Of a DNA stretch of 62,389 nucleotides, positions 28,468 through 37,793 are shown piece by piece. Origin of the DNA: CAZKNF01 sp964554105. GTDB lineage: Bacteria; Bacteroidota; Rhodothermia; Rhodothermales; VXPQ01. Both the position numbers and the translations under genes were made by a program. The first letter of the stretch is position 1. Every line of letters begins with the position of its first letter. Where the stretch lies: NCBI GenBank assembly GCA_964554105.1, contig CAZKNF010000014.1, positions 1 to 62,389 of the forward strand, read 5' to 3'. Below the pieces are notes generated by a model, which was not told the origin of the DNA, made no database searches, and worked only from the letters and a program-made list of their open reading frames with translations.

Positions 28468-29906
28468 ATGAGTAGAATTTTACCGCTTACCTTAGTAATG
28501 CTCGCTTTTCTCAGTACGGAGGCATTGGCCCAGTGGGAGTCGGTCGGGCCNNNNNNNNNNNNNNNNNNNNNNNNNNNNNNNNNNNNNNNNNNNNNNNNNN
28601 NNNNNNNNNNNNNNNNNNNNNNNNNNNNNNNNNNNNNNNNNNNNNNNNNNTAATGCTCGCTTTTCTCAGTACGGAGGCATTGGCCCAGTGGGAGTCGGTC
28701 GGGCCGTTTCCAGATGACACGACGTTTACCAGCCCGATGCATGGGGTAGCCGTAGACGGGGAAGGCAAGGTATGGCTTACCCCGTATGGTTCGACGGAAG
28801 AGCTTGAGGTTTCCGAGGACAGCACGGTCCTCACACGGGCGATCTACGTGTTCGAACCGGACGGCACACCTGCCGACTTCTCGCCGATCCAGACGCTCAC
28901 CATAGATGGGGAGACGGATACGCTGCTCGTTCCCAGCACCGGTTTAGAGACGGACATCGACGGCAATATTCTGCACGTTACGGGAACCGGTTTCCTGTAT
29001 CGAATCGACCATCAGACGGGTGAGGGTCTCGACCGAGTCGAAGTACAGGAGGGTATTTCACAAGCCATGCCGGCCGTCGACGAAAACGGCAATATCTTTA
29101 CGGCCAACGTGATCTCAGAGGCTGGTCCACTTCGCATTTTCGACAACGATCTCGTCTTCATCGAGAACGCCGTCGATACGACGCAGGGGTTCTCACGCGG
29201 CTTTGAGGTCACCGCCGACGGCAACACGATCTACTGGGGCGGCTTCGACAATGAGGCGGTGTGGAAGTACACGAGACCGGACGAGTTCAGTCCTTTCGAT
29301 GCTACACCTGACACAACCGACCTGGTCGGAATGACTGCAGAATCGTTCGCCCGTCATCCGGAAACCGGAAATATCTGGATCAGTGCAGGAGCTGGAGCAG
29401 ACGCGCCATTTGTCACGGCTTCGTGGTACGAAATAGATGTCGATACCGATGAGGTCGTCGACAGCCTCGTGTGGGATCGATCCGCCGGCTACGTTGGTGA
29501 ATTGCCTCGTGGGATAGCGTTCGCTCCCGATGGTATGACCGCGTACGCCGTTGTCTTCGACGCCACCAGCGGCGCGCCGTCGGTTCAACAGTTCGAGTTC
29601 GACCCGGTCACGGCGATCGAAAAAGAACCGGGCGATCTGCCGAAGAGCTTCGCGCTCGAGCAGAACTACCCGAATCCGTTCAATCCGTCGACGGAAATCC
29701 AGTTCGCCCTGCATGAGGCCGGACACGTAACACTGAAGGTGTACGACGTGCTGGGTCGTGAGGTCGCCGTCCTCGTCGACGAGCACCTGGCAAACGGCAA
29801 CTATCGATTCACCTTCGATGCATCCGACCTCACGTCGGGCACCTACGTGTATACCCTCTCCGCAGGCGGCGAGCGGAAAAGCGCGTCCATGGTGCTGGCG
29901 AAGTAA
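28468..29906 (+). CDS. T9SS-sorted propeller-like protein, split by an artefactual gap
   Basis: A secreted protein of about 427 residues once the artefact is removed. Start ATG 28468 follows a strong AGGAGGG ribosome-binding site. The signal peptide MSRILPLTLVMLAFLSTEAL is written partly twice because 28496-28550 and 28651-28705 are the same 55 bases around 100 N; removing 155 bases joins the frames exactly. The body has propeller-like repeats (MHGVAVDGEGKVWLT, TDIDGNILHVTG, PAVDENGNIFTAN, VTADGNTIYWGG, IAFAPDGMTAYAV). The C-terminus is a type A T9SS domain (EQNYPNPFNPSTE ... VYDVLGREVAVLVDE). Probably works with the adjacent IPT lipoprotein, which has similar repeats. Confidence 0.85.
28496..28705. 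repeat. 55-bp direct repeat around a 100-N gap (assembly artefact)
   Basis: Bases 28496-28550 equal 28651-28705 exactly (TAATGCTCGC...GGTCGGGCC), with N at 28551-28650. The copy duplicates half a signal peptide, which makes no biological sense. Collapse restores one open frame. Confidence 0.92.
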
Positions 29907-29941
29907 TCGTCGGTTTTGATTCATCTAGTTCTGTATGATCG

Positions 29942-29975
29942 AAGGGCATCCGGCCGATGTGTGCCGGGTGCCCTT
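29942..29975 (+). terminator. Likely transcription terminator after the T9SS propeller gene
   Basis: Arms 29942-29954 (aagggcatccggc) and 29963-29975 pair over 13 bp with one G-U, around an 8-nt loop, then TGTTC. It sits 36 nt after the stop at 29906 and 40 nt before the next start, so it may partly separate the glycosidase/hydrolase pair from the upstream genes. Confidence 0.65.
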
Positions 29976-30015
29976 TGTTCATTCGCTCGCCTCGTTAAAG
30001 CTTTGTCTCCTCGCT

Positions 30016-31887
30016 ATGACCCGATCGCTACCGTTCTCCCCTGCTATTCTCATCATCGCGTTGCTCGCCCTCGTATCTACGATTCCTGCGCCGGCGGCTG
30101 CACAGGGTGATCCCGACTCGCCGCCGAAGTATGAATTTCGAGGCGCTTGGATTGCTACCGTCACGCGTTTGGACTGGCCGTCGACGTCCGACCCCGCCGC
30201 TCAGCGATCGGAATTGATCGCGATGCTCGACGAGCTCAAGGAGGCCGGCATTAATGCGGTCATGTTTCAGGTTCGCACTGAAGGGGACGCCATGTACGAG
30301 TCGGACCTCGAACCCTGGTCATACTGGCTGACCGGCGAGCAGGGCACCGCCCCCGATCCCCTGTACGATCCGCTTGAGTTTGCCATCGAAGAAGCCCACG
30401 CCCGGGGCATGGAGCTGCACGCGTGGTTCAATCCATATCGAGCGGTTCGCGGCTCGGGCTATGAGCAGGCTCCGAATCACGTCACCGCCACCCATCCCGA
30501 ATGGCTCCTGACGTTCGACAACATCCAGATATTCGACCCCGGAATCCCGGAGGTGCGCGATTATGTATCGGAGGTCATTCTCGACGTCGTTGAACGCTAC
30601 GATATCGACGGCGTGCATTTCGACGACTACTTCTATCCCTATCCGCCCAACCACATCAGCGACGAAGATCAGGAAACGTTCGAAACGCACGGCGGCGACT
30701 TCGAGGATATCGGTAATTGGCGGCGCAACAACGTCAACTTGTTGATCGAGCAAATTCACGAGGGCATCGAGTCGACCAAGCCGCAGGTGAAGTTCGGCAT
30801 CAGTCCGTTCGGCATCTGGCAGAACGGCGTGCCTCCGGGCATCATTGGATTAGATGCCTATAACGTCATCTTCGCTGACGCCGTGACGTGGCTGGATGAG
30901 CAGTGGCTGGATTATTTGACGCCGCAGCTTTACTGGGCCTTCGGCGGCGGACAGGATTACGGATCGCTGGCGCCCTGGTGGGCCGAACACGCGGCGGCAA
31001 ACGATCGGCACCTGTATCCTGGACACGGCCTGTATCGCTCCGAGTCCGCCACATTTTCCGGCAGTCTCTTCGCCGCTGACGAGGTGCCGAGGCAGGTGCG
31101 ATTCAACCGCGAACATGAGGACATCTCGGGAAGCGTCTTCTTTCGAGCGCGAAACATCACACTGTACACTTCCAAGGGCTTTGCTGATTCGCTCGAAACC
31201 GATCTGTACCGCTTCCCTGCACTGACACCGGTCATGGATTGGCACGACCAGGACGCTCCGCCGCCGCCGGGAATGCTCTCGTTCGAGTGGACGGGTGATG
31301 AGGAGGTCACGCTCTACTGGTCCGCACCGGAAGTGTCCGACGAGGAGGACGTCGAACCCGCTCGTTATGCCGTCTACCGGTCGAGGTCGGACGCGACGCC
31401 CGATCCTGAGGTGCTGATGGCGGATGCGCAGAATTTGCTCGCCGTCACGGGTGACACGATGCTGGCCGACCGGCCCGGTATCGCCGACGATCCGTACCAT
31501 TACGTCGTCGCCTCAGTGAGCGCGAACTCGATCGAGAGCGAACCCGGCAACTTCGTGTCGGTCGAAGGCCGGGCCACGTCGATCGAAACGCCGTCCGAGA
31601 TGCTGATCAGCTTCAGCCTCGAACAGAATTATCCTAATCCGTTCCGCGACCATACCGAGATCGATTTCACGCTCGAAAAATCGGCGTCGGCGACGCTGCG
31701 CGTCTATGACGTGCTGGGACGCGAGGTGGTCCGTCTCGTAGACGGCGAACGCCTGGCGCCGGGCACCTACTCCATCGAGTGGGACGGAACGGACATGGCC
31801 GGGACCGATCTCCCGGCCGGGACGTACTTCGGAGCCCTCGAGGTCGACGGCAGCCGAGCGACACGAACTATGGTGCTTCTGCGTTAG
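30016..31887 (+). CDS. GHL10 (DUF187, DigH/YngK-like) glycoside hydrolase with T9SS tail
   Basis: A 623-residue secreted glycosidase. Signal peptide about residues 1-30 (ILIIALLALVSTIPAPAAAQ). The GHL10 TIM-barrel domain (about 35-365) shows EFRGAWIATVTRLDWPS, AGINAVMFQVRTEGDAMY, GMELHAWFNPYRAV and DIDGVHFDDYFYPYP with the acidic residues of the active site. E. coli DigH (YddW), of the same family, cuts glycan strands whose stem peptides have been removed by amidases. An FN3-like domain (VTLYWSAPEVSDEED) and a type A T9SS tail follow (EQNYPNPFRDHTEI). Start at ATG 30016 before the signal peptide; earlier in-frame codons overlap the terminator. It precedes a serine hydrolase by 6 nt. Confidence 0.87.
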   Translation: MTRSLPFSPAILIIALLALVSTIPAPAAAQGDPDSPPKYEFRGAWIATVTRLDWPSTSDPAAQRSELIAMLDELKEAGINAVMFQVRTEGDAMYESDLEPWSYWLTGEQGTAPDPLYDPLEFAIEEAHARGMELHAWFNPYRAVRGSGYEQAPNHVTATHPEWLLTFDNIQIFDPGIPEVRDYVSEVILDVVERYDIDGVHFDDYFYPYPPNHISDEDQETFETHGGDFEDIGNWRRNNVNLLIEQIHEGIESTKPQVKFGISPFGIWQNGVPPGIIGLDAYNVIFADAVTWLDEQWLDYLTPQLYWAFGGGQDYGSLAPWWAEHAAANDRHLYPGHGLYRSESATFSGSLFAADEVPRQVRFNREHEDISGSVFFRARNITLYTSKGFADSLETDLYRFPALTPVMDWHDQDAPPPPGMLSFEWTGDEEVTLYWSAPEVSDEEDVEPARYAVYRSRSDATPDPEVLMADAQNLLAVTGDTMLADRPGIADDPYHYVVASVSANSIESEPGNFVSVEGRATSIETPSEMLISFSLEQNYPNPFRDHTEIDFTLEKSASATLRVYDVLGREVVRLVDGERLAPGTYSIEWDGTDMAGTDLPAGTYFGALEVDGSRATRTMVLLR

Positions 31888-31893
31888 CCGGAT

Positions 31894-33183
31894 ATGCACC
31901 TGCGAAGCCTGATCGTTCTGATTCTCCTTTGCCTGTACGCGTGCCCTCCAGGGACGACGGCGGCACAGGCGACCACGAAGCCGGCCGTGCATGCGGCGAC
32001 AGATGAGAACGAGCGGCCGGCCGCCATACTAGCGATCGACTCGTTGCTGCAGCACGAAGTTGCGCAGGAGAACGTCGCGGGAGCCGTCGTGCGGGTCGTG
32101 AAAAGCGGAGAGATCCTCCATAGTCGTGCGTACGGATTTGCGCAGCGATATACGTACGGGATGGAGCCGCTTGATCCATCTGTCGAAATGACTCCGGATC
32201 ACGTGTTCGATCTGGCGTCGTTGACGAAAGTTTTCGCGACGACGTTCGCCGTAATGCTACTCGTTGACGAAGAGTCGATCGCACTCGATACGGCGGTAAC
32301 TGCCTATCTTCCCGAATTTACCGGAGCGGAAAAGGACCGGATCACCGTCCGCCATCTGCTGACCCACACGGCAGGATTGAGCCGCTGGAATCCGCTTTAT
32401 TATGACGCCTCGACGTCGGGAGAGACCCTCGAGCTGATCGCGCGAATGCCACTCGATTATGAAGTGGGCGCCGGCCGCAACTACAGCGATCTCGGATTTA
32501 TGCTGCTCGGCTACCTTGTGGAGCGGGTGTCGGGGTGCGGGCTCGAGGAGTTTGTTGCCGAGCGTCTGTACGAGCCCCTCGGCCTGCATCACACGACGTT
32601 CCTGCCACTCCCAAACGGCATCGATCGGTCCCTGATCGCCGCCACCTCGCACGGTAACCCCTTCGAGCGCCGCATGGTATACGACGATTCATTCGGCTAC
32701 GAAGTCGACGTGGATCCGGATGCCTGGAATGGATGGAGGGAGTACACCCTTCGCGGCGAGGTGAACGACGGCAATGCGTACTACGCCAACGACGGCGTCG
32801 CCGGACATGCCGGATTGTTCTCGACCGCCGATGACCTCCAGACGCTAATCGATCTTCTTCTTCGCGGTGGTCGCCTCTCCGGTGATACGCTGATCCATCC
32901 CGACATCATCGAAGCCTTTCTCGAACGGGACACGCTGGGCGGAAATGGCCTTGGGTGGGCTCTGGATCCGGAAGTCATCCAGGCGCGCGGCGCTCCCGAC
33001 GGAACCTTCGGGCACACCGGATTCACCGGAACCAGCGTCGTCGTCATTCCGGAGTATGACGCCTCGATCATCCTCCTGACTAACAGACAGAACGTCGGGA
33101 CCGACGAGACGGGCTCCTATTATAACATCAATCCCACCAGGCAGAAGGTCCTCACGTTCGTGCTCGACTATCTCGGGAGATGA
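31894..33183 (+). CDS. Serine hydrolase, beta-lactamase/AmiE-like fold
   Basis: A 429-residue exported serine hydrolase of the class C beta-lactamase/penicillin-binding superfamily. Signal LIVLILLCLYACPPGTTAAQ; Cys at LYAC might be a lipobox, but Tyr at -2 is atypical. The catalytic motifs are SLTK (FDLASLTKVFAT), YSD in place of YxN (GRNYSDLGFMLLG), and HTG (FGHTGFTGTS). B. subtilis AmiE (YbbE), in the same superfamily, is an exo-amidase of muropeptides, which fits the location 6 nt after a GHL10 glycosidase. Antibiotic resistance is not suggested by the context. Confidence 0.87.
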   Translation: MHLRSLIVLILLCLYACPPGTTAAQATTKPAVHAATDENERPAAILAIDSLLQHEVAQENVAGAVVRVVKSGEILHSRAYGFAQRYTYGMEPLDPSVEMTPDHVFDLASLTKVFATTFAVMLLVDEESIALDTAVTAYLPEFTGAEKDRITVRHLLTHTAGLSRWNPLYYDASTSGETLELIARMPLDYEVGAGRNYSDLGFMLLGYLVERVSGCGLEEFVAERLYEPLGLHHTTFLPLPNGIDRSLIAATSHGNPFERRMVYDDSFGYEVDVDPDAWNGWREYTLRGEVNDGNAYYANDGVAGHAGLFSTADDLQTLIDLLLRGGRLSGDTLIHPDIIEAFLERDTLGGNGLGWALDPEVIQARGAPDGTFGHTGFTGTSVVVIPEYDASIILLTNRQNVGTDETGSYYNINPTRQKVLTFVLDYLGR

Positions 33184-33215
33184 CGGATCGCACGTGAGAC
33201 CGCCCGCAGGAATGT

Positions 33216-33995
33216 CTACGCTGTGGTCTCGATTTCTTTCAAAAAATCTTCGGGTATATCCGAAGTCTTCCTCGCTACGATCGCGAAATAGAACAGCGGC
33301 ACGCCTTCCATCGAGAACCTGTGTCGATACTTCTCGAGATGATAGACATCCAGGTACTCCGAAGAAATCAGTTCGCGAATGAACCTAGAGAATCCGGACG
33401 TGTCCGCTCTGTCCAGAAACGTGTCCTTGATGTTCAGCGCCACCCATCCATCCGTCCGGACAAGTTTTAAAGCCTGGTAGAATGCGCTGAGGGGGATGTC
33501 TCCGAATCCGAGTGCGGCGACCGCGGTAAGGCAGTTAATCGACCACTCGCTGATTTCCTCGGCTAGTTCCGGATCGAGATCCGTGAAGTCGGCGACGTAG
33601 TACTCGTCGTACACACCCGGTCGATCCCGATTGGCGGCATCTTTTGCTTCCGGGACGATGTCAGCACCGACGAGCCGCGCTACACCATAAGACTTCAGGA
33701 CGTCCCCCATCATGCCGTTTCCGGCACCAAGGTCGAGGACGCGCAGCTCCGTAAAGGGCTCATCCGCATCGCTGAGCGTCTGATAGAGAATTTCACCCAC
33801 TTTCTTCGGCGAAGAGCATTTCAGGCGCTCGTAGACCACCTGCTCATAGAGGCCGGGACGCTGATAGATGAGGGAATAATCGTGAAGCCGGAGCCGAACT
33901 TTCTGGCCGTCTTCCATCAAATAGAAATAGACCTCGTCCTGCCCGAGATTTGTGATTTCGTTTCTCGGAAATTGTATGCGATGCCGATTCGGCAT
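33216..33995 (-). CDS. Class I SAM-dependent methyltransferase
   Basis: A 259-residue cytoplasmic methyltransferase. The SAM motif I reads LRVLDLGAGNGMMGDVL and is followed by LVGADIVPEAKDAANRDRPG (motif II) and YYVADFTDLDPELAEE (post-II). The N-terminus (MPNRHRIQFPRNEITNLGQD) is of the type seen in methyltransferases of unknown small-molecule substrate. It is single and convergent to the serine hydrolase gene (32 bases apart). Confidence 0.83.
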   Translation of the reverse strand: MPNRHRIQFPRNEITNLGQDEVYFYLMEDGQKVRLRLHDYSLIYQRPGLYEQVVYERLKCSSPKKVGEILYQTLSDADEPFTELRVLDLGAGNGMMGDVLKSYGVARLVGADIVPEAKDAANRDRPGVYDEYYVADFTDLDPELAEEISEWSINCLTAVAALGFGDIPLSAFYQALKLVRTDGWVALNIKDTFLDRADTSGFSRFIRELISSEYLDVYHLEKYRHRFSMEGVPLFYFAIVARKTSDIPEDFLKEIETTA

Positions 33996-34404
33996 GGTTA
34001 GTCATGTCGAGATTGTCCAAGGGATGATGGTCGTGCAGGTGGGACTACACGGCAGCATGTGACATTGTTGCGGTCGGATCTCCACGAACTCGGTGTCGGC
34101 AATCCAAACAAATACGTTCACGTGGGTTTCACGGGGGAAATGAGATTCCCTATTGATCGGCGCTCCTTTGCCGTCAGGTCGGCTCTCCTTCACAGTCGCG
34201 AAGGCTTAATGCAATTCGTAACAACCACATGCACCTCGCAACTCGGACGGCCGAAAATGGTCACAACAGCGGGAGAAATGCCTACCTTTCTTATTCCCCT
34301 CGCTTTCTGCTTACTCTAAAAGGGAACGAAGCGGTACGTCCCGCCCGCAAAGGCACGTTCGGACGCGGCCGGTGTAGGCGAACGTTGAGCTGCAGACGTC
34401 GCAT
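33996..34404. promoter_or_regulatory. Divergent intergenic region upstream of the TPR/MoxR operon (409 bases)
   Basis: Separates the leftward methyltransferase from the rightward TPR-peptidase. An AT-rich segment CCTACCTTTCTTATTCCCC near 34278-34296 and TTACTCTAAAAGGG near 34310-34323 are candidate promoter elements for the operon (TACCTTTC is one base off the TAnnTTTG box). Short frames on both strands, including a Cys-containing 63-codon one on the minus strand, look non-coding. Nothing else recognised. Confidence 0.35.
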
Positions 34405-37005
34405 ATGTTCACCAGGAGTTTCATTTTCCTTGCCTCCATTCTCGCGGCCTTACCGTGCGTCGCATTATCCGCATGCGCGCAGGATGCCGACAGCGTGCGC
34501 ACACGCGCCTACGCATCCCTGAATTCCGGCCGTTACGACGACGCGCGCGAGCACTTCCTCGACCTGCTCGAACTGGGCGATGTCGAGGCAGCCCTCGGGT
34601 ATGCACAGACGTTCGAAGCTGTTGGCGAGTATGAGGAGGGCCTAGAAGCCATCGACGCCCGCATTGCGGACGCGTCGAGCACCAGCGCTCTTCAGTGCGG
34701 CCGAGGACGGCTGCTGGTCGCGCTCGGGCGTTATAATGATGCTGGCAGCGCCTTCGACGATGCGCTTCAGGCGGACGAGATCCTCTGGCCGTGCGCCGCC
34801 GATTTTGCTGACCTGCTCGAGCGGATGGGCCGAACTCGCGACGCTCGCAGAGTATTCAGTGCCGTCTTCGATCGGTATGAGCGGGGCGACTTCCGCACGG
34901 CATCCGACCTGGCCGCCGGCGGTCGAGCCGCAGCCGCACTCGAGGAGTATCGAGACGCGAACTCCGCGTTCAGTACGGCACACGAGGTCGATCCTGAGGA
35001 TGTCTCCGCCCTCTACGAATGGGCGGAGCTCTTTCGAGACAAGTTCAATGACGCTGAAGCGCGGCGTACGTACGAGGAGGCTCTCGCCGTCAATCCGCGA
35101 CATGCCCCGTCGCTCGTCGGGCTCGCTCACGCATCCGGCAGTTTCGAACAGCAGGAGGACCTCGCGCAGAAAGCTCTCACGATCAACCCGAATCTGACGG
35201 ACGCCCTGGATCTCCTGGCCGGCTTGCGAATTCTCGACGGCATGTACGCGGAGGCCGAGGCATTTGCCCGGCGTGCACTCGACGTCGATCCGAACGCTAT
35301 CACATCGCTGGCGCAGCTGGCGTCAACCTATACTCTGCGAGGCGATGAGGAAGCGTACGAGCGCACGGAGGCTCGAGCGCTCGACGTCGATCCGCGGGCC
35401 AGCGACTTCTATCTGGCGGTTGCGGAGAACGTCACGCGTCGCTACAGGTACCCGGATGCGGCGAGATTTGCGGAGCGGGCGGTAGAGGTGAACGGCGATG
35501 ATCCGCGTGCGCATGCTGAACTGGGTGCGGCGCTGCTCCGGCTGGGACGGAGGTCCGAGGCCCGTCGGCACGTCGAATACGCGTTCGAGCTGGATCCATA
35601 CAACTTCTTCGCCGCCAACACGCTGACACTTCTGGACGAGCACGAAGACTTTTCGCTGCTCCAAAGCCCGAATTTCTCCCTGCTCATCCATTCCGATGAA
35701 AGCGAGGTACTGGGTCCTCTCGTGCTTGAAATGGCCGAGGAGAGCTTCGATTCCCTGAGCGCACGTTATCCATACGAGCCGAACGGCAGGATTCTCATCG
35801 AGGCCTACAATGACCCGGACGATTTCGCCGTCCGTATCGCGGGCGTTCCACACGCCGGCCTCCTGGGCGTGAGCTTCGGCGACGTCGTGGCAGTGAATAC
35901 GCCGCGCGCGCAGTCCGGCAGTGCATACAACTGGGCCCGGACGCTGTGGCACGAGATCGCGCACACGATGGCCATCGGCGTATCGAACCACCACGTGCCG
36001 CGCTGGCTTACCGAAGGACTCTCCGTGTACGAAGAGGGACGGGGGCGTCCGGAGTGGGGTCGAGAAATGGAACTTGCCTTCCTTTCCGCATTCGAAGAAG
36101 AGGTACTGTTGTCCCTGGAAGAAATCGATCGCGGATTCACGCGGCCGAGCTATCCGGGGCAGGTGATGCTCTCGTACTTTCATGCAGGACAGGTAATCGG
36201 ATTCATCGCAGATGAATTCGGGTTCGATGCGATCGTCTCCATCCTTCAGGGACTCGCTGCCGGTGAGACGCAGGAAGACGCAATCCGCGAAGCCACCGGC
36301 ATCGAGATGTCCGAGCTCGATCGGCGATTCGGTGAAGATGTGCGGCGGCGAAGCCGAGAAATCGCGCGGGCGTTCGGCGGCATGCCCGACATCCCGTCCT
36401 CCGCTGATGATGCGGCGGCGCCGGATGAACTTGCGCCCGGTCCTCTATTCGATCAACTTCGCGAAGGCGCGGACCACCTCGAGTCGGAAGACTATCGAAC
36501 AGCCGAATCTGCATTCGAAGCCGCCCTTTCGATGTATCCTGAGTATGTCGGCCCGGGCAACGCCTACGCCGGTCTAGCCGCCGTTTACCGCCACGAAGGC
36601 CGTGAGGACGAGCTGGTGGATGTCCTGGAGCGGTATCTCGATCTGGCAGAAGACGAAGTCGATTCGACGCTCGAGCTCGCAGAGATCTTCCAGGAGCGGG
36701 GTGACTCCGAGCGTGCTGCCGAGATGTTGGAACGCAGCCTTCACGTCGCGCCGTATGATGCCGAGGTGCGCGGCCGGCTGGCTGATCTCTACGACGAGAC
36801 GCAGCGGTTCGATGCGGCCGTGATCCATCACCGTGCGGTGGTCGCGCTCGAACCTTCCGATCGAGCCGGAGCATACTATCGTCTCGCACGCAGCATGCAC
36901 CAGAATGGTGAGGTCGAGCCGGCTCGGCGCGCTGTGCTGCAAGCACTCGAAGTGGCTCCCGACTTTCGCGAGGCGCAGCAATTGCTGCTCGAACTCAACC
37001 GATGA
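34405..37005 (+). CDS. TPR lipoprotein with peptidase MA (gluzincin) domain
   Basis: An 866-residue protein. The N-terminal signal ends LSAC, a good lipobox, so it is probably a lipoprotein. Residues about 30-410 are tetratricopeptide repeats (SLNSGRYDDAREHFLDLL, ALEVDPNAITSLAQLAS-like units). The middle (about 425-660) is a metallopeptidase-MA domain with the zinc motif LWHEIAHTMA and the third ligand Glu in RWLTEGLSVYEEGRG. More TPRs complete the C-terminus (LRGRLADLYDETQRFDAAV). The protein could process or scaffold envelope proteins. It starts the run of genes leading into the MoxR operon, 83 bases before DUF4159. Confidence 0.85.
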   Translation: MFTRSFIFLASILAALPCVALSACAQDADSVRTRAYASLNSGRYDDAREHFLDLLELGDVEAALGYAQTFEAVGEYEEGLEAIDARIADASSTSALQCGRGRLLVALGRYNDAGSAFDDALQADEILWPCAADFADLLERMGRTRDARRVFSAVFDRYERGDFRTASDLAAGGRAAAALEEYRDANSAFSTAHEVDPEDVSALYEWAELFRDKFNDAEARRTYEEALAVNPRHAPSLVGLAHASGSFEQQEDLAQKALTINPNLTDALDLLAGLRILDGMYAEAEAFARRALDVDPNAITSLAQLASTYTLRGDEEAYERTEARALDVDPRASDFYLAVAENVTRRYRYPDAARFAERAVEVNGDDPRAHAELGAALLRLGRRSEARRHVEYAFELDPYNFFAANTLTLLDEHEDFSLLQSPNFSLLIHSDESEVLGPLVLEMAEESFDSLSARYPYEPNGRILIEAYNDPDDFAVRIAGVPHAGLLGVSFGDVVAVNTPRAQSGSAYNWARTLWHEIAHTMAIGVSNHHVPRWLTEGLSVYEEGRGRPEWGREMELAFLSAFEEEVLLSLEEIDRGFTRPSYPGQVMLSYFHAGQVIGFIADEFGFDAIVSILQGLAAGETQEDAIREATGIEMSELDRRFGEDVRRRSREIARAFGGMPDIPSSADDAAAPDELAPGPLFDQLREGADHLESEDYRTAESAFEAALSMYPEYVGPGNAYAGLAAVYRHEGREDELVDVLERYLDLAEDEVDSTLELAEIFQERGDSERAAEMLERSLHVAPYDAEVRGRLADLYDETQRFDAAVIHHRAVVALEPSDRAGAYYRLARSMHQNGEVEPARRAVLQALEVAPDFREAQQLLLELNR

Positions 37006-37088
37006 CCGCTTACGTGCCCGATGGGCCCGTCGGCTCCATGATCATTTTGACAGGATAGACCACGAACGACGCCGCCAGGATTTCTACG

Positions 37089-37793
37089 ATGCCGCAAGCC
37101 GTACTCATACTGTTGTTGACCGTCCTGGCGCTGCCGGTTCACGCGCAGGAGGATCATGGCTTCCGATTCGTACGAATCCAGTACGGAAGCGACCTGCCGG
37201 GCTGGCAGGTGCAGGGCGGCGCGCCGTGGAGCCACGACCATCCGCGAGCGGAGCTGCATTTTTATGAAGCGCTCGAGCGCACGACGTCGATCCACGTCGC
37301 CGGACCGCCGATCGTGTTGACGCTTAAGGACGACCGGATTTTCGAGCATCCCCTGCTCTATCTGTGCGAGCCGGGATACTGGGAGATGGATGATGAGGAG
37401 GTCGAGAACCTGCGTGCCTATCTGGATCGCGGTGGATTTATTCTTTTTGACGATTTTCGAGGACGTGAGGAGTGGGACCAGCTTTACGAGCAGCTAAAGC
37501 GGCTTTTCCCGGATATAGAGCCCGTAGAAATCCCGCCGGATCACTTCATCTGGAGCATTTACTATGAAGTCGACCCGGTAGCCGCACCCTCGCTGGTCCG
37601 CGGACGGAGCTACACGGACTATGAAGACCGGTACTATGCCCTCTTCGACGAAGAAGGCCGCATGATGGCCCTCATGTGCTACAATCAGGATATCGGGGAC
37701 GGATGGGAATGGCCCGAGCGTAATTTCCAGGATGCCTCAACGACGGCATTTCAGATGGGAATCAATTTTTTGATGTACGCCCTTACGCACTGA
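37089..37793 (+). CDS. DUF4159 domain protein, exported
   Basis: A 234-residue protein with signal peptide VLILLLTVLALPVHAQ. The DUF4159 pattern is complete: FVRIQYGSDLPGWQV, ERTTSIHVAG, HPLLYLCEPGYWEMDDEEVE, YLDRGGFILFDDFRG and FPDIEPVEIPPDHFIWSIYY, the outline of a glutamine-amidotransferase-like flavodoxin fold without catalytic Cys. DUF4159 genes commonly accompany MoxR/DUF58/vWA clusters, as here. Its stop overlaps the MoxR start by one base (TGATG), so the two are translationally coupled. Confidence 0.87.
   Translation: MPQAVLILLLTVLALPVHAQEDHGFRFVRIQYGSDLPGWQVQGGAPWSHDHPRAELHFYEALERTTSIHVAGPPIVLTLKDDRIFEHPLLYLCEPGYWEMDDEEVENLRAYLDRGGFILFDDFRGREEWDQLYEQLKRLFPDIEPVEIPPDHFIWSIYYEVDPVAAPSLVRGRSYTDYEDRYYALFDEEGRMMALMCYNQDIGDGWEWPERNFQDASTTAFQMGINFLMYALTH

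Noticed and set aside
31894..33183. Beta-lactamase antibiotic resistance gene
   Set aside because: The SxxK/HTG motifs fit the broad serine hydrolase superfamily; context is cell-wall catabolism and the YxN motif is altered.
34002..34193. 63-codon minus-strand ORF with several Cys, considered as a RiPP precursor
   Set aside because: GTG start without ribosome-binding site, no leader motif and far from the exporter.
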